From Voacanga thouarsii (taxonomy: Eukaryota > Streptophyta > Magnoliopsida > Gentianales > Apocynaceae), in NCBI GenBank assembly GCA_026120185.1, contig JANUWF010001218.1, positions 2,418,001 through 2,482,000 on the forward strand: a stretch of DNA of 64,000 bases, in the 5' to 3' direction. Made by a program: the position numbers and the translations under genes. Below are positions 24,346 through 35,403 of this stretch, one piece after another. Within the stretch, counting starts at the first letter, position 1. Each line of letters starts with the position of its first letter. The notes under the pieces were generated by a model. It saw only the letters and a list, made by a program, of their open reading frames with translations. It had not been told where the DNA came from and did no database searches.

Positions 24346-24752
24346 TGTTGGAATGTATGCCCTCTTAGACTAGGTTTCTGATGTATTTTTTACTTATATT
24401 AATAAAAGTATTTTTCTTAGAATTTGTTTGTGAATTTTTTTTATATTTGTGCACAATTTTATTAGAAAAGACCCATTATATTTAAGTAAATAGTTCATGT
24501 GAATGGAGATCTTCCACAATAAGGTATAGACCATAGGATACTTAATACATAAATTATTGTTTTTAACCAGATGATGAGAATGAAAATCTCATCATGACAA
24601 GGTTATTGTGTTATGAATTCTAAATAGGGAATGGCTTACCGTTAGCCAATGAGTAGTCTACTCATTTCATAACAAAAGTGTATTTCGAATACGTAGAATA
24701 GGACCTGTAGTAGTGATTTCTAAAAGTATTATGTGATAGGAACCCAAACTAA
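24346..24752 (+). repeat. Partial 3' LTR (family A)
   Basis: Starts TGTTGGAATGTATGCCCTCT next to the polypurine tract. It aligns to the first about 400 bp of the 15324 LTR, then ends abruptly at about 24752. Confidence 0.85.
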
Positions 24753-24989
24753 TCTCAAAGTTATTAGCCTTTATCCTAGGTCTCGTAATACTTGAGCATG
24801 TCCCATAGATTGTAGGCTTCACAAAGTCATTGTGGTTCTCCTATTATTGCCACTATTACCATAATTGTTTTGTTGGTTAACCTTCATATCGTCTCTCACA
24901 CTTTGTCTAACCACCATTCGAATCTTCGTTAAGGTCCTCTCGATCTCAGGATCAAGATCTACTATGTCATTTTTAGATTGTCGGGTCAT
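24753..24989 (-). pseudogene. Gypsy-like gag scrap (Athila/Tat type)
   Basis: Minus-strand reading from about 24989 gives MTRQSKNDIVDLDPEIERTL and TKIRMVV, then after a shift FVKPTIYGTCSSITRPRIKA and NNFEI. DLDPEIERTL and NNFEI fit the N-terminus of Athila/Tat-type gypsy gag. Only about 80 codons remain. It is cut on the left by the copia LTR remnant and on the right by the solo LTR at 24995. Confidence 0.55.
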
Positions 24990-24994
24990 ACACT

Positions 24995-26855
24995 TGTTGG
25001 GATGTATGCCCTCTTAGACTAGATTTCTGATTTAATTTTGATTTGTATTAATAAAAGTTTTATTCTCAAAAATTGTTTGTGAATTTTTCCATTACTTTTT
25101 GTGCACATTTTCGCTATAAAAGACCTATTGTATTTAAGTAAATAGTTCATGTAAATGAAGGTCTTTCATAGTAAGGTATGGACCATGCGTAGCTTAATAC
25201 ATAAACTACCGTTCTTAACCGAATGGGAATCTCATCATGGTAAGGTTATTATGTTATGAATTCTAAATGTAGAATGGCTTACCTTTAGCCAATGAGTAGC
25301 CTTCTCATTTCATAATATAAGCATATTTCAAATACGTAGAACTAGATCTATAGTAGTAATTTCTAAAAATATTATACGGTAGGAAACCTAGACTACTACT
25401 ATTACAATGTGGACTTATACTCTACAGCTTGAGTATAAGTTAATGGTTTGACGAAGCTGGAAGTGTATATCTTGATGTACTATAGTTAAGGTTCTATTGT
25501 AGGACCAATATACTTGTATGTTGGGTATATATGATTAGTTAGTTAAGACAGACTGGTACAAGATAGCTTCTATGCTATATCGTCCCTTGTGACTGTCCGA
25601 ATGATCTAAATATCCAAGGTCCTAGGGAATATGATTTGAATATTTACTTTAGGGTAGTTCCATTGGAAAGCAAAAATATTCTAAGAAATCATGGATCATT
25701 AGAGTAGAAGCCTAAGGATGATAGATATCTTTTAGAGAGGTGTTAGTATACTTCGTCCTTTTTAAATGAATGACGATATGTAAAAAGGTATTTTAGTCAT
25801 TACACATGTAGGTCAGAGACATTGCTAATGCAATATTGTTCTTGGGATTAATATTTTTTTATGGTGATATTAGAAAATATTTAAAGTGTAAAATATAACT
25901 ATTTATATACTAGGGGTATATTGATCATTTTAGTAGCCAAAATAATGTGTCTTTTTGGTTTTCGGAATAATCCATAAGTCCTAATTATTTTTAGGTTGAG
26001 GAAATGGTATCGATTAAAAAGGATTTTATTTTATTCAGAAAGTTTAATTTATTCTTGGACTGTAATAAAATAAAAGGTCGAGAGAAATTAAATTAAAATT
26101 ATTATCTGATTTAATTGGTTAATTAATTATTTAGGACCTGAGTCCAAATTAAATAATTAAAAAAATAAACCTGGGTCTAAACTAGGTAAGAGGCTTAAAT
26201 AATTATCTTGGCCTATTTGGGTTCATTAATTATTTATTGGGTTATTTTTATATGCTCAGAAAATAAATAATTAAGGTTTATTATTTATGGGCTTTTATGA
26301 CCACCCAATAGCTTAGATAAAATGATTTTTATTATTCGTAGAATAGAAGGGTTTAGGACTAGCTAAATATCTTTTGTTGATAACATCCGAATGATTTTAA
26401 AATACTGGAATCCCGAGAGTGAATGTTATCAGGAGAGCTGTGAATATTGTGATACACACGATTGTAAGAAAAAGAAGTCTTGTTTTATTTTCCCTCTCTT
26501 GATTTATTTTTCTTTCTCCTTATACTGTTAATTGATAGCAGATAATCAAGAGAGATAGAGAATGTGTTTCCTCGCCTAAATTGTTTCACCAACATCATTT
26601 AGGTAGAGGAATATTCTAAGAACTAGAAAGCCTCGGCATTCATGCAAGCAAGAAGAAGTAGACGACTAGTGGGTTTTGAGCTAGAAGTTTCAACGAGTAG
26701 AGAAGAAATTCTTGTTGTTCAGTCATCCTCTTCAGCACTAAGGAAAATTTTAAAGTGCAGAGGTAATAAAAAAATTCTTCTGCTGTGGTTTTTTTCTACG
26801 TTTTGCCTTTTGTGTTTTTTCAGTGAGCATGCTTCACATTTGTATTTAAAGTTCA
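24995..26855 (+). mobile_element. Solo LTR (family A) of a copia element
   Basis: TGTTGGGATGTATGCCC to AAAGTTCA, 1861 bp, with a perfect 5-bp target-site duplication ACACT at 24990-24994 and 26856-26860. It aligns through most of its length to the 15324 LTR. No internal domain is present. A 75-codon ORF near 26642-26869 has no recognisable domain. Confidence 0.92.
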
Positions 26856-26860
26856 ACACT

Positions 26861-27008
26861 AAGGACTAGATCTATAGAGAAAAGAAGATAGTGAGATTAT
26901 AGAATTTACAAGTTAATCAATTACTGTACACTTACGAATTAAGTTAGGAAAATTACAATATATAGTGAAATTAGGAAATTAAAGTACAATTATACAAACA
27001 ACAAAATA
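26861..27008. other. Gypsy-like leader or flank
   Basis: AT-rich sequence between the solo LTR's duplication and the LTR-like repeat. It may be the leader between that repeat and the gag scrap, but I see no primer-binding site. Confidence 0.35.
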
Positions 27009-28448
27009 TGGCACAAATTCATATAAGGAACATATAAACATATAAAATAGTTAAATCAACAAAATTCAAGCTTTCATTTAAATTTAAATCAATTCTTAGC
27101 CAAATTTTTATTAAAACATTAATCTCAAATTACACATACGAGTACGTATACTTATCGCAAGTATAATATAGGGAATTAAGGAGTATCGATCCTTAATGGA
27201 ACAAGTACATACTAATCACTTCTTATTCATTGTTTAACCGACCTAATAAAGTGATAAGATGATAAAAAGAAAAATAAAGAAATATGTACAACTCAAGGAT
27301 GTAGGAATATATAATTTAAACAATTATCATAGAAGACATGACAATGAATCATTTAGTAACTATCTCAATTAATCATCATCTTGACATCATGAAAGAATTA
27401 AAATAGAGTTTAATCGTTTTCCAAGTCATAAATGCACTATCCTATGATTAAATTAGTAGATTTTTCAATCAAACCAACATAACCAAAAAGATACATTAAA
27501 CTAATCATTCAACAATTATCCATATATTCTAGATGATAATGAATATAAAATTCACCAATAACCCTATACTCTAGGCGAAATTAACTAATCTTTGATTACT
27601 TCAGTTCTTTGTCTTAACTTTATTTTCCAAGTCCGTTAAGAAATACTTAACAAATATGAAATTAATGAAATTAAACTAACTCTTAATCACATTTTCCAAG
27701 TTAATTAGCAACAAATATAACTTCATCAACTCTTCTATAATTACAAATAATCAAACACCAAGAATAATAGAAAATTGATCAAATAGCTACATTAGTCCAA
27801 AAACTATGAATCCTAAAATAATGCTAAATTACAATGAAAACATTAATTAAATTATTATTCTAGAAAAAGAAAACACAGGTAAAATAAAGAACTCATAGAC
27901 AAGCCTTCCTTCTTCTCTTTGAAAACTTTCTTGAATAATGCCCTTGATTGATGAATCTTCTCTTCTTGTGATTGATTGACAACTCTGATCCTTGAATCCA
28001 CACATTTGTCTTGTGTTTTACTTGTTTAAATAGGCTCCCAAGAGGCTAAAATTCATTCTCTAAGAGTTTTGGATCGAGCAGAGATTGGAAAATATCAAAA
28101 TTCTTGGAAAATTACCAAATCCATGCGTGAATGAAAAGTTCACCGACATTAGGCAGACAGGGCCGGTGCTGACTCCGTTTGGCATGATCGGCGCTGGTCG
28201 GCCCAGTCGTGCTTTTTTTTTTAACGAAGTTTTCCCTATTTCTCCAGAATGGGGTCAGGGCCGGCGCCAGCTGTGCTTTGACGGCGACGGGATTTTTCAT
28301 TTTTTCGGCGTTTTCTGCAATAAAAAACCAAACACCTTTTCAAGGATAAAATATAAAATATGAAGGAATATGCTTAGTTATTGCACAAAATGTATCACAA
28401 AACATCCTCAAATAATTAAAAATATATAAATATATTTTACTCCTATCA
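27009..28448 (-). repeat. LTR-like repeat, copy 1 (gypsy-like)
   Basis: It aligns, with divergence, to 57573-59106 in the same orientation. The minus strand begins TGATAGGAGTAAAATA. Shared marks are GAGTATCGATCC near 27182, an ATTACACAT...GAGTA block, and a GC-rich island at 28148-28290 in otherwise AT-rich DNA. The start is approximate. It sits on the same strand as the gag scrap at 24753-24989, so both may come from one gypsy element. Confidence 0.65.
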
Positions 28449-29740
28449 TATACCCTATAGTTGATCGTATTATGTCATTATCTTCAGCATAGTCAACATC
28501 ATAGTAATTTATAACTTCACATGCCATGCCTATTTTATAATGGATACCATAATCAATGGTACCTTTGATATATCTCAAAATTCGTCGTACTACTTCCAAA
28601 TATGGTTTTTTTTTGCTGCCGTATAAAACGGTAACAACTCCGACTGCATATGCTATGTTTGGTCATGTCAAAGTAAGATAGATAAGACTACTTATTAGCT
28701 GTTTGTACATAGTAACATCTCCCAAATCTTTCTCTTTTGATGACCATAGTTTTATGTTTACCTCGAGTGGGGTAGAAATGGGCTTACACTCCAACATATC
28801 AAATTTTTGTAGTAGGTCATTTGCATACTTATGTTGACAAAAGAATAATCATTCTTTGGTATTCTCCACTTTAGGTCATAAGAAATATTTTAACTCGCCA
28901 AGCTTCTTCATTTGGAAGTGTACAGAGAGATTAGCTTTAGTCTGACTAATCTCATTGTCGTCATCTCTAGTGATGATGAGATTATCCACGTATAATAAGA
29001 TGATAGCTATTTTTTTGTCTCGAGTTTTTATGAATAAACTTAAGTCTGCTGGAGCCTCTGTGTAACTACTCTACAGTAAGAATTCTCCAATTTTTCCGTA
29101 TCAAGCTCGTGGTGCTTGCTTTAGTTAGTAAAGAGCCTCATTTAATTTGCGGATGTAACTTGGATGAGCTTTGCTCTTGAATCCCTATGGTTGCTCCATG
29201 TATATAACCCTGCCCAATTCTCTATGCAAGAATGCATTCTTTGTATTCACTTTTTAGAGCTTCTATGATTTGCTTACAACGAGTACTAACAAAACTCTAA
29301 CTGTAGTAATTTTTTCAACTAAGCTGGAGGTCTTGTCGTTGTCAAGCCCATATTTTTAAGAGAACCTCAAGCTACTACGTGTGCCTTGAATCTTTCCAAT
29401 GATCCACTTGGTCTTTTCTTCACTTTATAAACCCATTTGCATGATATGGGTTTTATGTCTCTTGTTTTGGGTACCAAGTCCTATGTCTCATTTTGTCTTA
29501 AAGCTTGAATCTCTTCTTCCATAACTTTGTCCCATTTGTGATGCTTGGAGGCTTTCTTATATGTATTGGGTTCTTTGATGTCTTCTACTAAAGCTACATT
29601 AGCATATTTAGGATTTGGTTTAAGTACCCTTGTGGACCTACAAAGTGGTTAGATCGCCTGTTCTGTTTCTTCTTTTTCTTTACTATCTCCTTGCTGGGTC
29701 ATCATTTCTTGCTCTTGAGATGTTTGATATACTCTAGTAT
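28449..29740 (-). pseudogene. Copia RT and start of RNase H
   Basis: The frame 28408-28599 reads RRILRYIKGTIDYGIHY then YYDVDYAEDNDIIRSTIGY, the RNase H start; sequence beyond 28449 belongs to the adjacent repeat. The RT active-site motif reads YVDN rather than YVDD at 28981-28992. The N-terminal RT region lies at about 29300-29560. Many stops occur. Confidence 0.72.
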
Positions 29741-31010
29741 ACCATGGACTTCTTCTTTTGTGTTTAGGACTTGCTGGAATGCTTTCATCTTCACGAGGGT
29801 GCTTCTCTATGAGTTCTGGTTATTTTCGTAATTTCATTTTCAATTCTTTCTCGATCTCTTTAAGTCTAGTAAGAGAGCCACTTCTGAAGACCACCATGAT
29901 AACTCTTCATCAAATACCACATTTCGGGACATATAGCATCATTTTGTTGTTGGATCACAACACCTTCATCCTTTTTGTTTATTGTCATATCCTACGAATA
30001 TATATCTGATGGCCTTCTTATCAAATTTGCTTCATAGATGATTAGGAATAAATACATAGCATACGCTTCTAAATACTCAAAAATGACTTACTGTGGGCTT
30101 AGTCCTCCAGAGCTTCTCGAATGGTGTGATGAATCCGAACCTTGCATGTGGTAGCCTGTTAATTACTTAGATTGCCATCTTCATACATTCTGTCCAAAAC
30201 TTTGGTGTCACATTCTTAGAATGAAGCATGCTCCTGCATATATCTGCTAAATGATGATTTTTTCTCTCGACAACCCTATTTTGTTGTGGCGTATTAGGAT
30301 ATGTTAATTGTCGTTGAATATGATATAATCTTAGATAATCGTTGAATTCTTGAGAAGAGTATTTTTCCCTATTATCTGTTCGTAAGCATTTTATCTTTCT
30401 CCTAATTTCACTTTTTGCTTCTTGTTTGAATTCTTTAAACTTGTCTAAAGTTTCAAAGTTTTCTTTCATAAAATAGACCCAAACATACCTGGAGAAGTCA
30501 TTAATAAATGTTATCATATAACAGAGGCCACTGATTGATACTTACTTGGCAGGCCCGAATATGTTTGAGTAGACTAGTTTAAGAGGCACCTTAGTTCGAA
30601 ACTTGAAATTATCATAAAGAAGTTGATGTACCTTACCATACTGACATCCTGCACATACAATGCCATCTAGAACTTCTAGTTGAGGGAGATCTTTTAGTAG
30701 CGACTCTTTCATCATCACCTTGAGCTTCGTATAGTTCACATGTCCTAATCAAACATGCAATAAGTTGACAGACTCGTTCTTCCTTATCTTGTTTACATAC
30801 GCTGCTTCTGCCGATATTACTTAGATTGACTCCAATTGTCGTTCTTCCATGATCGGTGGTCTAATAGGCGTTAAATCTTGGTAGACCTTTATATCATTTG
30901 GTCTAAATACCACATAATTTCCTAAGGCAACAAGTTGAGACATAGATAATAACGTTTTCTTCATCCCAGGGACATGATACATATTCTATAGTTGAACCTA
31001 TTGAGGACCA
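29741..31010 (-). pseudogene. Copia integrase
   Basis: Frame 30542-30739 has [17 protein letters not shown] (CX2C of the zinc site). Frame 30167-30517 is the DDE core: [53 protein letters not shown], then [14 protein letters not shown]. In the usual order the catalytic residues fall in DFSR, TDN and the VVER block. The linker upstream reads VPGMKKTLLSMSQLVALGNY. Stops separate the frames. Confidence 0.85.
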
Positions 31011-32553
31011 TGTTAGGGATTGAACCTAATGAGGACTATGTTAGGGATATACCCTAAAACAATTTGTACTTATACTATTATCATTATATATTATGTAATA
31101 ATACAAGTTTTTTTTATGAATAGTATATTTAGTTTTGTGATCATCAAGTACGTGATTTGATAATAAAACCCTATGACAAATACAATGACTATTCTTAAAT
31201 TATCCCTAATCGATTATTATTAGTGGAATAATAATAAATTAAGATTAGTATATTTTTGACTTGATAGCTATGTTTTATTGACAATGGATATATGTGATAT
31301 CAAGTCAAAATATAAATAAATATTAGAGAATATTGTATTGGACATGACCCACTATGAGAGTACTTAATGGAAATGTTATAAGTACTTTCTGTCTATAATG
31401 ATATTAAAAGTCCTTCGACCTGAATTCATCATAGTTTCCTACTTGATAAATTCTATATTTTGACGTTGTCTAAAGTTGTCTTTAATCAGATAATAAATTA
31501 GACCATGGTTGGATACGAAATAAACCAAGGAGAGCAATATGATTGATAGTAAAGGCATTTGTTCCTTTTAATTTTGGGAGAGATGTCCATAGGCCCCTTG
31601 ATAAGTTAGACTATTAAAATATATGGTCGTGCTCAAATATATTAATTTGAGATATTGATATCATTTGTTTGAATAGTCTACTATGAGATCAAGAAATAGT
31701 TGATTAAGCTTAATAAGGATAACATGCTCTGTGCCTTATACTTAATCTGGATATCGTGTGATAAAAGGACTAAATATAAAGCTATGATTTGGTTCAAAGA
31801 TATCATTGATATTCATTTAACCTAGATAGTTATAATGTTTTGCTAGAAACCGCTTATAACTTGTGGGCCATTTAAATTTGATTTGGGCACACGACTAGTG
31901 TTAAATGAACTTATAGGGTTACATATTAAGCAAACACGTTATGTTATGTTTCTAGTAACTAGGTTCGATGTATCTAGAAATATGTCTAGGTTAATCAAAC
32001 CTAGAAAAATGATCAGATACAATGAATCTGGAAATATATCCACATTCGATGTATCTGGAGGATGTCCAGATTATAAGAATTTGACTCGGTAAATTAATTA
32101 GTTAAATTATTGAGATAATGATAGAATTTTATCATATCAGTTTTAATTTAATTTGAATTTAAAATAAAATATGATAAGATATTATGAGAATTTGACTCCA
32201 AAAAGTTCGGGTGGTTTTAAAAGAAAACCCTAGCCGTCTTCTTGTGAAGACCTCTTCTAAAATATCCGTGCCTCCATTACTAGGAAGAATAAAAACCTCT
32301 CAAAATCCTAGGCACTAGCACTCCCAGGTGACGAGTTGGTTCGTCGTGTGTATCTAATAGAGAACGTTTGCACATTGCAACGTTTGATGATCGTTCGAGT
32401 TGCACATACGCCTGAAAACTAGAAGACAGAGGTCTTGATTATGGCAAATAGAGGTAATTCTGTAACCCCTAGATCAATCTTAATCAATTGGCTTGGGTCA
32501 TCAGAAGGGATTTGTGGATATTTTTCGCGTTTACGAGTCCACGAATACTAACA
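31011..32553. mobile_element. Solo LTR (family B), with a duplicated edge
   Basis: From TGTTAGGGAT to ACGAATACTAACA, a perfect 5-bp target-site duplication GACCA at 31006-31010 and 32554-32558. It aligns to the solo LTR at 21157-22599 but is about 100 bp longer, because of a 28-bp tandem duplication at its left edge and extra copies of a short TCTGGA...TCCAGA unit near 31960-32070. Confidence 0.92.
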
Positions 32554-32960
32554 GACCACACCGGGGGACAATCATTGTTTTATCAACATGTGTAATTGGT
32601 AGTTTTGCATTGTTGGTAGTTATCACAACTCGTGTGCCCTTGCATTCTATCAAGTTTGATAACTTCTTCTCATCTCCAGTTATGTGATTGAAATAGCCTA
32701 AATCAAAATGCCCCTTGCTCATTTCCTTTTTCTTTCTTGTATCGATAGTCTCTAGCAAAATACCCTTGTTTTCCACAATGATAGCATCTATTAGTTTGTC
32801 ACAAGTATTTTCTTTCAAAAGACTTACTTGTTTCCTATCGAACTCCCCCTACTTGTTGACTCTTTTCAGGCTATCATTTACTCTTACTTGAATTTTTATT
32901 TTGTCTGAAATCTTATTTTATTGGTCCTTGTCTTCCTTTCCCACAGTAGAGTGCCTCCTT
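32554..32960 (-). pseudogene. Copia protease region
   Basis: Frame 32531-32818 reads GHFDLGYFNHITGDEKKLSN and IECKGTRVVITTNNAKLPI, the copia protease fold. The catalytic DSG is DLG, as in the element at 5-11 kb. The reading continues into the integrase linker on the other side of the solo LTR. Confidence 0.78.
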
Positions 32961-33546
32961 CTCACTCTTGATCATTGTGCTTCCCATTTGCTTAGCTAAA
33001 GATTCTTAATTCGCTAGCAACTTTTCTAACATTTCTAGAGTTGTTTGTACTTGCCAACCTTGTATTGATGTTATGAAGCCTTGGTATTCAGGCCTTAACC
33101 CATGTATAATCTCCCTTCTTAACTTGGCATCTTCAATTTCTCCTTCGAATCTAACTCAGAAATTTCATGATTCAGAGATTTTACTTTGTAAAGTAATCCC
33201 TGATCGTTAAATTTACCTAAGTCAAATTGAAAAATTGATTCTCCAAACATTAAAGGTGAGAATCATTTTTCTTGGAGAACTTCATCGCTAAGATATTCTA
33301 TGCTTCTTTTGATTTAATAGCATTGCTGTTTTCCTCGATTATCGTCTTGATAGCTAATAGAGCCTTTGCTGCTTTGGTCTTCCATTTCTTTTCTGCTGCT
33401 ACATCTGATTCAGAAGGTAATGTGGCGTCACCCTTGACGTAGTCCAGCAAATCTTAGCCCTCTAAGTAGGATTCCACGCATAACCTCTAAGTGCTATAGT
33501 TAGCATTATTTAATTTCTTAATAATGCTAGCCAAGTTGAGGTCCAT
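32961..33546 (-). pseudogene. Copia gag
   Basis: A start ATG at 33546 gives MDLNLASIIKKLNNANY. Later pieces, in several frames, include FGESIFQFDLGKFND and HEISELDSKE. Numerous stops make this a relic. Confidence 0.65.
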
Positions 33547-33734
33547 TATCGTGACTTAGCATTCTTACTCTGTTAAAATACTAAGTAAGTTGAGTCTTCA
33601 ACCACTCAGCTTCACAGTCTCGAACTGTGCACGAAGATTTTCCAAAATGCCGTCTCCAAAGCAGTCCGAGCCCACGACTTGGTGTCCAAGAGAAAACATC
33701 TCTACTGCTGCAAAGAACAAAGGATGACTTCGAC

Positions 33735-33746
33735 TCTGATACCAAA
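33735..33746 (-). other. tRNA-Met primer-binding site
   Basis: The minus strand reads TTTGGTATCAGAG directly after the 5' LTR, whose sense end is CTCTTCA. Confidence 0.82.
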
Positions 33747-34414
33747 TGAAGAGAATTAAGAGCAAAGAGAACAGGATCTTTTATGTAATTCTCAAAGAAA
33801 TTTTCTTTGTATGTATTTAAACTCTCACAATTCGCAAAGAAACTTCACACTTACTTCACTCACACAAGAACTTTTCACACCACACAAGCACTATATGTTT
33901 CTTTGCTCACACTAACCACTAAGCACTCTACCCACACACTACTTTGCTAACCACACTGCACACTAGTTTTATTTTTGCTCACACCACATGCTACTACCAG
34001 CCCTAATTTGTTTTTGCTCACAATACAAACTCACTTACACTACACTTCTTCATGCCACACACACCTCTTTTCATTGCTAAGCACAACTCACATCACACTT
34101 CTTGTTGACCACTATTCACACATATATATAGTACTTCCGCCGACTTTCAATGTTGGTAGCATATTTCTCTCGAAGCTGCAAGTTGCACTTAGATTTTTCT
34201 AATGAGGTGGTGAAGGCAACTTTTTGGAGTCTTCATGGGTAGAAAAATCAAACTTCTCTTAGATGCAACTTGCAAAAAAATCTACAAGTTGTAGATTGTT
34301 CTAAGAGATTTCAACAGCTTCTAGATTCCTCTTGCAAATTGATGCTGCAAGTTGCAAGTTTCTTCAAGTTTATTCTAGAGACTTCTTCAATTGGCAGTTA
34401 TTGCCATTTTAACA
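33747..34414 (-). repeat. 5' LTR of the 28-34 kb copia
   Basis: Plus-strand ends TGAAGAGAATTAAG and CCATTTTAACA, 668 bp. The right edge coincides with the start of homology to 59566 onward, so it marks the insertion point. The plus-strand frame at 33975-34202 comes from low-complexity CA/CT-rich sequence. Confidence 0.82.
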
Positions 34415-35403
34415 TATGAAAGCTGATTCATCCATGGCATTGAAGTCAATTTCTTTAACTAGGAAAATGCTACTATTTGGAAGCTGTGTTTGCTCGAGCT
34501 CCAAGGGCCCTCCGATCTTCTTCAAACTCTTCAAATCGATGCCATTTTTAGCTTCTGGCACACCTCTGAATCCACTCTTTCTTGGCTCTGCATCATCTAA
34601 TAAGCCTCTGAATCCATTTTTTCTTGGTTATGCATCATCTTTGAATCTCTTTTTTTTGTAGATGCGTATTGTCAGAGACACCCTAAATCCACTTCTTCTT
34701 CCGTTTCAACGTTCATTTTTAAAGTCTTTATATATTTTAAACTATTTGTCATTATGTAAGAAAAGAATGTATTTATTATTTTTTTTTCAAACGTACCTTG
34801 GTCATATATTATTTTACTAAACTATAATATTAAATAATTTTTAAATTTGAAAACAATTTTATAATTTCAAATGAAAATAATTCATCTTTTTTTCTCAAAA
34901 AAATTCAATAAATGTTAGAGTTTTCCTAATTTGTGTAATTTGTATAATAGTGACAGTTATTTTAAAATGAAAAAAATATTTCATACGAAAATTTAAAGTT
35001 AATAAAAGATTACTTTTGTATTATTATTTGACAAAAGTAACCTAATTATAATAGAGTAAAATACTCAGAATACTACAAACTTGTTGCACTTCATGCAAAC
35101 CTGAATCATATGTTTCAATGAGATGACTAATTTAATGGTTATAAACAAATTCAAACAACAAATTAGAATCAAGACAATAACTTGATTGATAAAATTTCTT
35201 AGTATTGAGAATTCAATTCACAATTTGATGCTTATGAAACTCAAGCCATCCCCTTCTGCTTTGCTTTAAAATAACGACACAAGTTCTCATAATAAAAACA
35301 AAACAAATAAACTAAAATTTATATTTTCCTATGCTTTGGGCACACAAATTCAACAACAAATTCTCAATGAAATCTGAAGTTTTCCTTTTTGTGTAGAAAA
35401 GAC
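34415..35403 (-). repeat. DUF1262 3' flank, segmentally duplicated (copy 1)
   Basis: It aligns with 59566-60562, including the last about 1 kb downstream of the DUF1262 stop. On the minus strand, 34420-34660 reads as a possible coding exon (GFRGLLDDAEPRKSGFRGVP then NGIDLKSLKKIGGPLELEQT) with a repeat of about 14 residues. One stop occurs in its repeat part, so it is a relic or not coding. I do not recognise the protein. Confidence 0.6.

Larger units (their letters stand above)
15324..24752 (+). mobile_element. Large Ty1/copia element, Angela/BARE-like, inactive
   Basis: It has a 5' LTR of about 1.89 kb, a tRNA-Met primer site, an unusually long leader (about 1.75 kb), gag, protease, integrase, RT, RNase H, a polypurine tract (AAGTGGGAGAT) and the first about 400 bp of the 3' LTR. 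Long LTRs and a long leader suit the Angela/BARE lineage, but I cannot confirm this without a tree. The 3' LTR breaks off at about 24752 into gypsy-like sequence. Pol carries many stops and a 1443-bp solo LTR at 21157-22599. Confidence 0.82.
28449..34414 (-). mobile_element. Ty1/copia element, 3' truncated, inactive
   Basis: Minus-strand order is 5' LTR (33747-34414), primer site, gag, protease, integrase, RT, and RNase H cut short at about 28449 by the LTR-like repeat. No 3' LTR remains. A solo LTR (31011-32553) lies between protease and integrase. The family resembles the common eudicot copias with VYHVPGMKK-type linkers between protease and integrase. Confidence 0.88.

Noticed and set aside
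33975..34202. Plus-strand TTH/HTH-rich ORF
   Set aside because: Low-complexity CA/CT-rich LTR sequence antisense to the element.
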